Below, piece after piece: positions 60,652 through 64,000 of a DNA stretch of 64,000 nucleotides. Within the stretch, counting starts at the first letter, position 1. Each line of letters opens with the position of its first letter. A program made the translations under genes and the position numbers. Source of the stretch: a virus; IMG/VR virus record IMGVR_UViG_3300022602_000075, positions 1 through 64,000 of that record. One strand, written 5' to 3'. Under the pieces are notes generated by a model. It was not told where the DNA came from, did no database searches, and saw nothing but the letters and a program-made list of their open reading frames with translations.

Positions 60652-61197
60652 ATGGCATCATATGTGTACACAGCGAATTCGTCACCAAACGCATCTGCTA
60701 ATATTCAAACAGACAAGGTAAGAATTGCAACAACTAGTTCCCCGATCCAGCTTGTTGCAAGTTACCCAAATGTTGCAGGTACAGGCACGGTTACTTGCGC
60801 GACCACTTCTCACACAATAACTGGTTCAAGCACCACTTTTACTACGCAATTGAATACAGGTTACTGGATTGGTAACGCTACTGGCGCAACAGTAGGTATC
60901 GTACAAAGTGTAGCGAACAATACAAGTGTCACACTTACTGCTAATGCAGCAGTAGCCATTACAGGTGCTGGATATACAATCAATCCATTTGGTGTTCCGT
61001 ATCTAGTAGCAACCGCAAATAGCACAATCATTCCTGCAAACTCAGTCAATAATAGTTTTATCGTAGGACAAGGAAACATTATATCTTATTTAAATGTTTC
61101 TGGTGCGACAGCAGCACCTTTCTCAATCACTGAATTGGGCGCAAATCATCCAAACACTGGTACAACTGGAGTATTACCTCCACCGGCAATCGCATAA
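60652..61197 (+). CDS. small beta-rich virion protein, unrecognised
   Basis: 181 residues. It is rich in Ala, Thr, Ser, Asn and Val with beta-like alternation (IATTSSPIQLVASYPNVAGT, TVTCATTSHTITGS), no long helices and only one cysteine. Such composition fits a head decoration or fibre protein. The position just before the terminase suggests a head or neck part. The next gene begins 57 nt later. No family recognised. Confidence 0.55.
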   Translation: MASYVYTANSSPNASANIQTDKVRIATTSSPIQLVASYPNVAGTGTVTCATTSHTITGSSTTFTTQLNTGYWIGNATGATVGIVQSVANNTSVTLTANAAVAITGAGYTINPFGVPYLVATANSTIIPANSVNNSFIVGQGNIISYLNVSGATAAPFSITELGANHPNTGTTGVLPPPAIA

Positions 61198-61241
61198 TTG
61201 ACCTACTAAAGATTTAGTTTCTAAGAAGTAGCATCTCAGTT

Positions 61242-61249
61242 ACTAAATA
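61242..61249 (+). promoter_or_regulatory. late promoter ACTAAATA, 5 nt from the terminase ATG
   Basis: Ends 5 nt before the ATG at 61255; no Shine-Dalgarno. Predicted leaderless terminase mRNA. Confidence 0.6.
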
Positions 61250-61254
61250 CTTAT

Positions 61255-64000
61255 ATGAGTAACAAGTCAGGGCAAGGGGCACTAATCAAAAGCCCCTACG
61301 AAAAAACACACTTTGAAACACCTCAACAACTAGATGAGTTTGTAAAGTGCTGCGACCCTGATACCGGTTATCTTTATTTCATGGACAATTTTTTCTTCAT
61401 ACAACATCCTACTAAGGGTGGTATGAACTATCATCCATGGGATTATCAAAAACGTTTAATACACACATATCACAATTACAGATATAGTATATCGCTCATG
61501 CCCAGACAGTCTGGTAAGTGTTTTGGAATAAATACTACAGTTAAAATAAAAAATATTCACACCGGTAAGGTTGAAGAAATAACTATAGGAAAATTTTATG
61601 AACGATTTAGTAACTTGTCTAATTTGCTCAACAGAGATGAAGGAATTGCACTCTCATCTATTCAGAAAACACAATATGACAGTGACCAAATACAAAGAAG
61701 TCTATCCGAATGCACCAACTCGGTGCCAGCAGTTACTGGAAGCACAATCAAAAAGGGTATCGGGTTCTGGAAATCCTGCATACCAACATGGAGGGAAACT
61801 TTCTCCGTTTTCTCCAAAATTTATTCACGGGGATATATCGGAGCGAACTCAAATCAAAGCCGAACAGTCCCGAAAAGAAAATCAATCACATACTACTACT
61901 CTTGCATATTGGATGAAAGTTACGAATCAAGACGAAGAACAAGCGATTCGTATGCTGACAGATCGGCAAACTACTTTTTCTTTGAAGAAATGCTTAGAAA
62001 AATACGGGAAAGCCAATGGGTTGTTAAGATGGCAAGAACGGCAGCAAAAGTGGTCAAAGAATTTCAAAAAACAAAACTATTCAAATGTCTCACAAAAACT
62101 ATTCCATTTAATAATGGAACATTATGCGTCAGATCAAGTATATTTTGCGACCTTGGAACGGTCGGATATGTTAGACTACCAAAACAAGGAATATCGGCTT
62201 TTATTGGATTCAGGCAAGACTGTTCTACCGGATTTCATCAATATAGCAACGAGAAAAATTATAGAATTCGACGGGATTTATTGGCATGGGCAACATATGG
62301 CGAACCCGCAACGGGAACTAGAAAGAGAACAGCAGATTATTCAAAGTGGATACCAGTTACTAAGAGTTGCCGAGGAAAGATACAAGAAAGATCCTCAACA
62401 AGTGCTTCAAGAATGTCTGAACTTTCTGAATCAGTAGAAAGAAAATTTATAGAGTCATACGAAATAACCGATTATGAAATAACCACTGACACAGGATGGA
62501 AACCAATAACACACCTCCATCGTACTATTCCGTACAATGTTTGGGAAATTAAAACTGTAACAGGATTAATTTTGCAATGCGCCGACACTCATATTTTGTT
62601 TGATGGCTCAATGAATCAAGTTTTTGCAAAAGACTTAACTATTGGTTCGCATATTCATACTGTTAACGGAATAGAAAAAATTAAACATATTAGAGAAACA
62701 AATAATATTGAAAATATGTTCGATTTAACTATTAGAGATGAAAATCACAGATTTTATTCAAATGGTATTTTAAGTCATAATTCTACAAGTGCTGCCGGAT
62801 ACTTGTTGTGGTACGCCATGTTCAACCCGGACTCTACAATTCTGATAGCAGCGCACAAGTACACTGGCGCTCAGGAAATCATGCAGCGTATTAGATATGC
62901 TTATGAAAACTGCCCTAACCACATTAAAGCAGGGGTGACAACTTATAACAAAGGCAGTTTAGACTTTGAAAACGGTAGTCGTATTGTTTCGGCAACAACT
63001 ACCGAAAACACAGGTCGTGGTATGTCTATTACGCTTCTTTACTTAGACGAGTTCGCATTCGTAAGACCTACTATTGCTGAACAATTCTGGACTTCTATTA
63101 CACCTACACTATCAACTGGTGGTAAAGCAATCATTACTTCTACACCAAATAGCGATGAAGATCAATTTGCTCTTATTTGGAAGGGTGCTAATAAAACAGA
63201 AGACGAATATGGTAACGTAACAGAAGTTGGCGTAAACGGCTTCAAAGCATACCGTTCACACTGGTCTGAACAGCCCGGCAGAGACGAAAAATGGGCTGAA
63301 GAAATTAGATCACAATTGGGACAAGATCGCTTCAACCGTGAAATGGAATGCGAATTTATCATCGCCGATGAAACACTGATCAATCCAAACACTCTAATTA
63401 TGCTAGAGGGAACAGAACCTTCTAATAGAATGGGTCAAGTTAGATGGTATAAAGAGCCAACCAAAGGAAATTTATATGTAGTAGGGCTAGACCCAAGTTT
63501 AGGTACAGGTGGAGATCCTGCTGCTATAGAGATTTTTGAAGCAAACACTACGACGCAAATTGGTGAATGGAAGCATAACAAGACTAACATTCCCAGTCAA
63601 GTTAAGTTGCTAGCAGAAATAAACAGATATATTGTAGAAAAGACTAACGAACCAAACAATCTATATTATTCACTAGAAAACAACTCTATAGGTGAAGCTG
63701 CGATAGTTTCTCTGAACGAGTACGGTGAAGCCAATATTCCCGGGATATTCATTAGCGAACCGGGCAAAAAGCGCAGGGGTTTTAACACCACACACAAGAA
63801 CAAATTAGCCGCATGCGCTAAGTTTAAAACTCTGCTAGAAAGCAAGAAGTTAAAAGTTTATAGTCGCAGTCTGATATCTGAATTAAAGACTTTTGTGGCT
63901 TCAGGTGGCAGTTATGCCGCTAAAGTAGGCGACACAGACGATCTTATTATGGCTACACTCCTAGTCGTTAGAATTTTACAGCAGTTGGGCGATTATCACG
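61255..64000 (+). CDS. 17: terminase large subunit (gp17-type) interrupted by an intein, partial at right edge
   Basis: Reads without stop from the ATG at 61255 to the window end (915 codons), of which 88 codons are N-extein, 421 intein and the rest C-extein. N-extein: YHPWDYQKRLIHTYHNYRYS then PRQSGK. After the intein comes STSAAGYLLWYAMFNPD; joined they give the Walker A PRQSGKST. Walker B is LLYLDEFAFV; SATTTENTGRGMS is the usual coupling region; the nuclease part starts VVGLDPSLGTGGDPAAIEIF. This motor packages DNA into the head. Splicing is needed for function because the insertion splits the ATP loop. Promoter box 5 nt from the ATG. Confidence 0.95.
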   Translation, partial: MSNKSGQGALIKSPYEKTHFETPQQLDEFVKCCDPDTGYLYFMDNFFFIQHPTKGGMNYHPWDYQKRLIHTYHNYRYSISLMPRQSGKCFGINTTVKIKNIHTGKVEEITIGKFYERFSNLSNLLNRDEGIALSSIQKTQYDSDQIQRSLSECTNSVPAVTGSTIKKGIGFWKSCIPTWRETFSVFSKIYSRGYIGANSNQSRTVPKRKSITYYYSCILDESYESRRRTSDSYADRSANYFFFEEMLRKIRESQWVVKMARTAAKVVKEFQKTKLFKCLTKTIPFNNGTLCVRSSIFCDLGTVGYVRLPKQGISAFIGFRQDCSTGFHQYSNEKNYRIRRDLLAWATYGEPATGTRKRTADYSKWIPVTKSCRGKIQERSSTSASRMSELSESVERKFIESYEITDYEITTDTGWKPITHLHRTIPYNVWEIKTVTGLILQCADTHILFDGSMNQVFAKDLTIGSHIHTVNGIEKIKHIRETNNIENMFDLTIRDENHRFYSNGILSHNSTSAAGYLLWYAMFNPDSTILIAAHKYTGAQEIMQRIRYAYENCPNHIKAGVTTYNKGSLDFENGSRIVSATTTENTGRGMSITLLYLDEFAFVRPTIAEQFWTSITPTLSTGGKAIITSTPNSDEDQFALIWKGANKTEDEYGNVTEVGVNGFKAYRSHWSEQPGRDEKWAEEIRSQLGQDRFNREMECEFIIADETLINPNTLIMLEGTEPSNRMGQVRWYKEPTKGNLYVVGLDPSLGTGGDPAAIEIFEANTTTQIGEWKHNKTNIPSQVKLLAEINRYIVEKTNEPNNLYYSLENNSIGEAAIVSLNEYGEANIPGIFISEPGKKRRGFNTTHKNKLAACAKFKTLLESKKLKVYSRSLISELKTFVASGGSYAAKVGDTDDLIMATLLVVRILQQLGDYH
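61519..62781 (+). other. 421-residue intein in the terminase Walker A loop
   Basis: Starts with C (61519) in CFGINTTVKIKNIHTGKVEE, the block A of inteins, and ends FYSNGILSHN with S as first extein residue, the blocks F/G end (His before the last Asn). Block B (CADTHILF) lies in the C-terminal 115 residues. Only about 36 residues precede the inserted part, so the split between blocks is close to the N-terminus, as in the atypically split terminase inteins (AceL-TerL). The part between residues 27 and 307 is also read in the +1 frame as an endonuclease gene. Confidence 0.9.
61598..62437 (+). CDS. Vsr-like homing endonuclease nested in the +1 frame of the intein
   Basis: 279 residues from the ATG at 61598; AGGA ends 7 nt before it and a frame-2 stop lies at 61586-61588, so this is an independent start. 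A zinc finger (C7, C10, H20, H25: CLICSTEMKELHSHLFRKHN) is followed by a helical region (TKYKEVYPNAP, LEKYGKANGLLRW) and the nuclease TVLPDFINIATRKIIEFDGI, YWHGQ, then LREL-type helix and LLRVAEERY. This type is known from fractured genes with split inteins. The whole gene overlaps the intein frame, which stays open throughout. It ends with TAG at 62435-62437, 25 nt after an in-frame ATG (62413) of the intein frame. Confidence 0.85.
   Translation: MNDLVTCLICSTEMKELHSHLFRKHNMTVTKYKEVYPNAPTRCQQLLEAQSKRVSGSGNPAYQHGGKLSPFSPKFIHGDISERTQIKAEQSRKENQSHTTTLAYWMKVTNQDEEQAIRMLTDRQTTFSLKKCLEKYGKANGLLRWQERQQKWSKNFKKQNYSNVSQKLFHLIMEHYASDQVYFATLERSDMLDYQNKEYRLLLDSGKTVLPDFINIATRKIIEFDGIYWHGQHMANPQRELEREQQIIQSGYQLLRVAEERYKKDPQQVLQECLNFLNQ

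Noticed and set aside
61598-62437. Frameshift sequencing error joining the endonuclease to the intein frame
   Set aside because: The intein frame is intact on both sides and throughout, and the endonuclease has its own start, ribosome site and stop.
1-64000. CRISPR arrays, integrase or attachment sites
   Set aside because: No regularly spaced short repeats and no integrase-like protein seen.

Overview
This window is part of the genome of a tailed phage with a contractile tail, in the wide T4-like (myovirus) group. The evidence is the set of recognisable T4-type proteins: late sigma factor gp55, recombination nuclease gp46/gp47, baseplate proteins gp53, gp5, gp25 and gp6, a gp26-type hub protein, a tape measure and the large terminase gp17, together with many copies of the T4 late-promoter box (A/T/G)ATAAATA. 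No tRNA, integrase, insertion sequence or CRISPR array was found. The host is not known. The phage tmRNA tag ends in ANDSVYALAA, which resembles beta/gammaproteobacterial tags, and a permuted tmRNA is known from one betaproteobacterial lineage, so a freshwater or marine proteobacterium is a reasonable guess and no more.

Layout. 1-2210 (minus): tape measure, cut by the window edge. 2282-3327 (plus): two small baseplate-hub-type genes, then a terminator. 3328-3871: gene-free, relatively GC-rich and full of inverted repeats. 3872-10488 (minus): recombination and late-transcription block (PDDEXK resolvase-like nuclease, HNH endonuclease, gp46, gp47, Vsr-like homing endonuclease, gp55), with gp55 read from a host-type sigma70 promoter. 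10628-45601 (plus): baseplate and fibre operon, including an 18.8-kb gene for a 6282-residue protein in the position where T4 has gp7. 45603-47333: unknown protein, GT25-type glycosyltransferase and sulfotransferase-like protein. 47385-48801: small ORF, HNH cassette, circularly permuted tmRNA, hydroxylase-like protein. 48809-51957: a 958-residue multidomain protein (nucleotidyltransferase, two ADP-ribosyltransferase-like domains, ParB-like domain) and a small ORF. 52067-54535: MoxR AAA+ ATPase and a metallopeptidase/VWA partner, with base composition unlike their neighbours and sigma70-type promoters. 54486-57326: HNH endonuclease and small unknown proteins. 57323-58044 (minus): spanin pair. 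58094-61197: structural protein, GH19 endolysin, small head-type protein, methyltransferase, structural protein. 61255 to the right edge: large terminase carrying an intein.

Three systems stand out. (1) The terminase intein keeps one uninterrupted reading frame while a complete Vsr-like homing endonuclease gene, with its own Shine-Dalgarno sequence, is written inside it in the +1 frame. (2) The phage carries a permuted tmRNA with a 5-nt intervening segment, and an HNH gene has entered it with a 30-nt duplication that rebuilds the acceptor piece. (3) At nine genes the late-promoter box lies 4-5 nt from the ATG, so late transcripts should start at the start codon (leaderless). In addition, the 958-residue protein has prohead-protease-like (I/L/V)xE sites between its domains, and the endolysin and a small neighbour begin with capsid-targeting-like N-termini; together these suggest an injected set of head proteins.

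Expression would run from sigma70 promoters (gp55, MoxR/VWA) to gp55-dependent late promoters for virion, lysis and packaging genes. Five homing endonucleases of two families in 64 kb show heavy mobile-element pressure on conserved phage genes. All functional calls come from reading motifs by eye; no database search was run.
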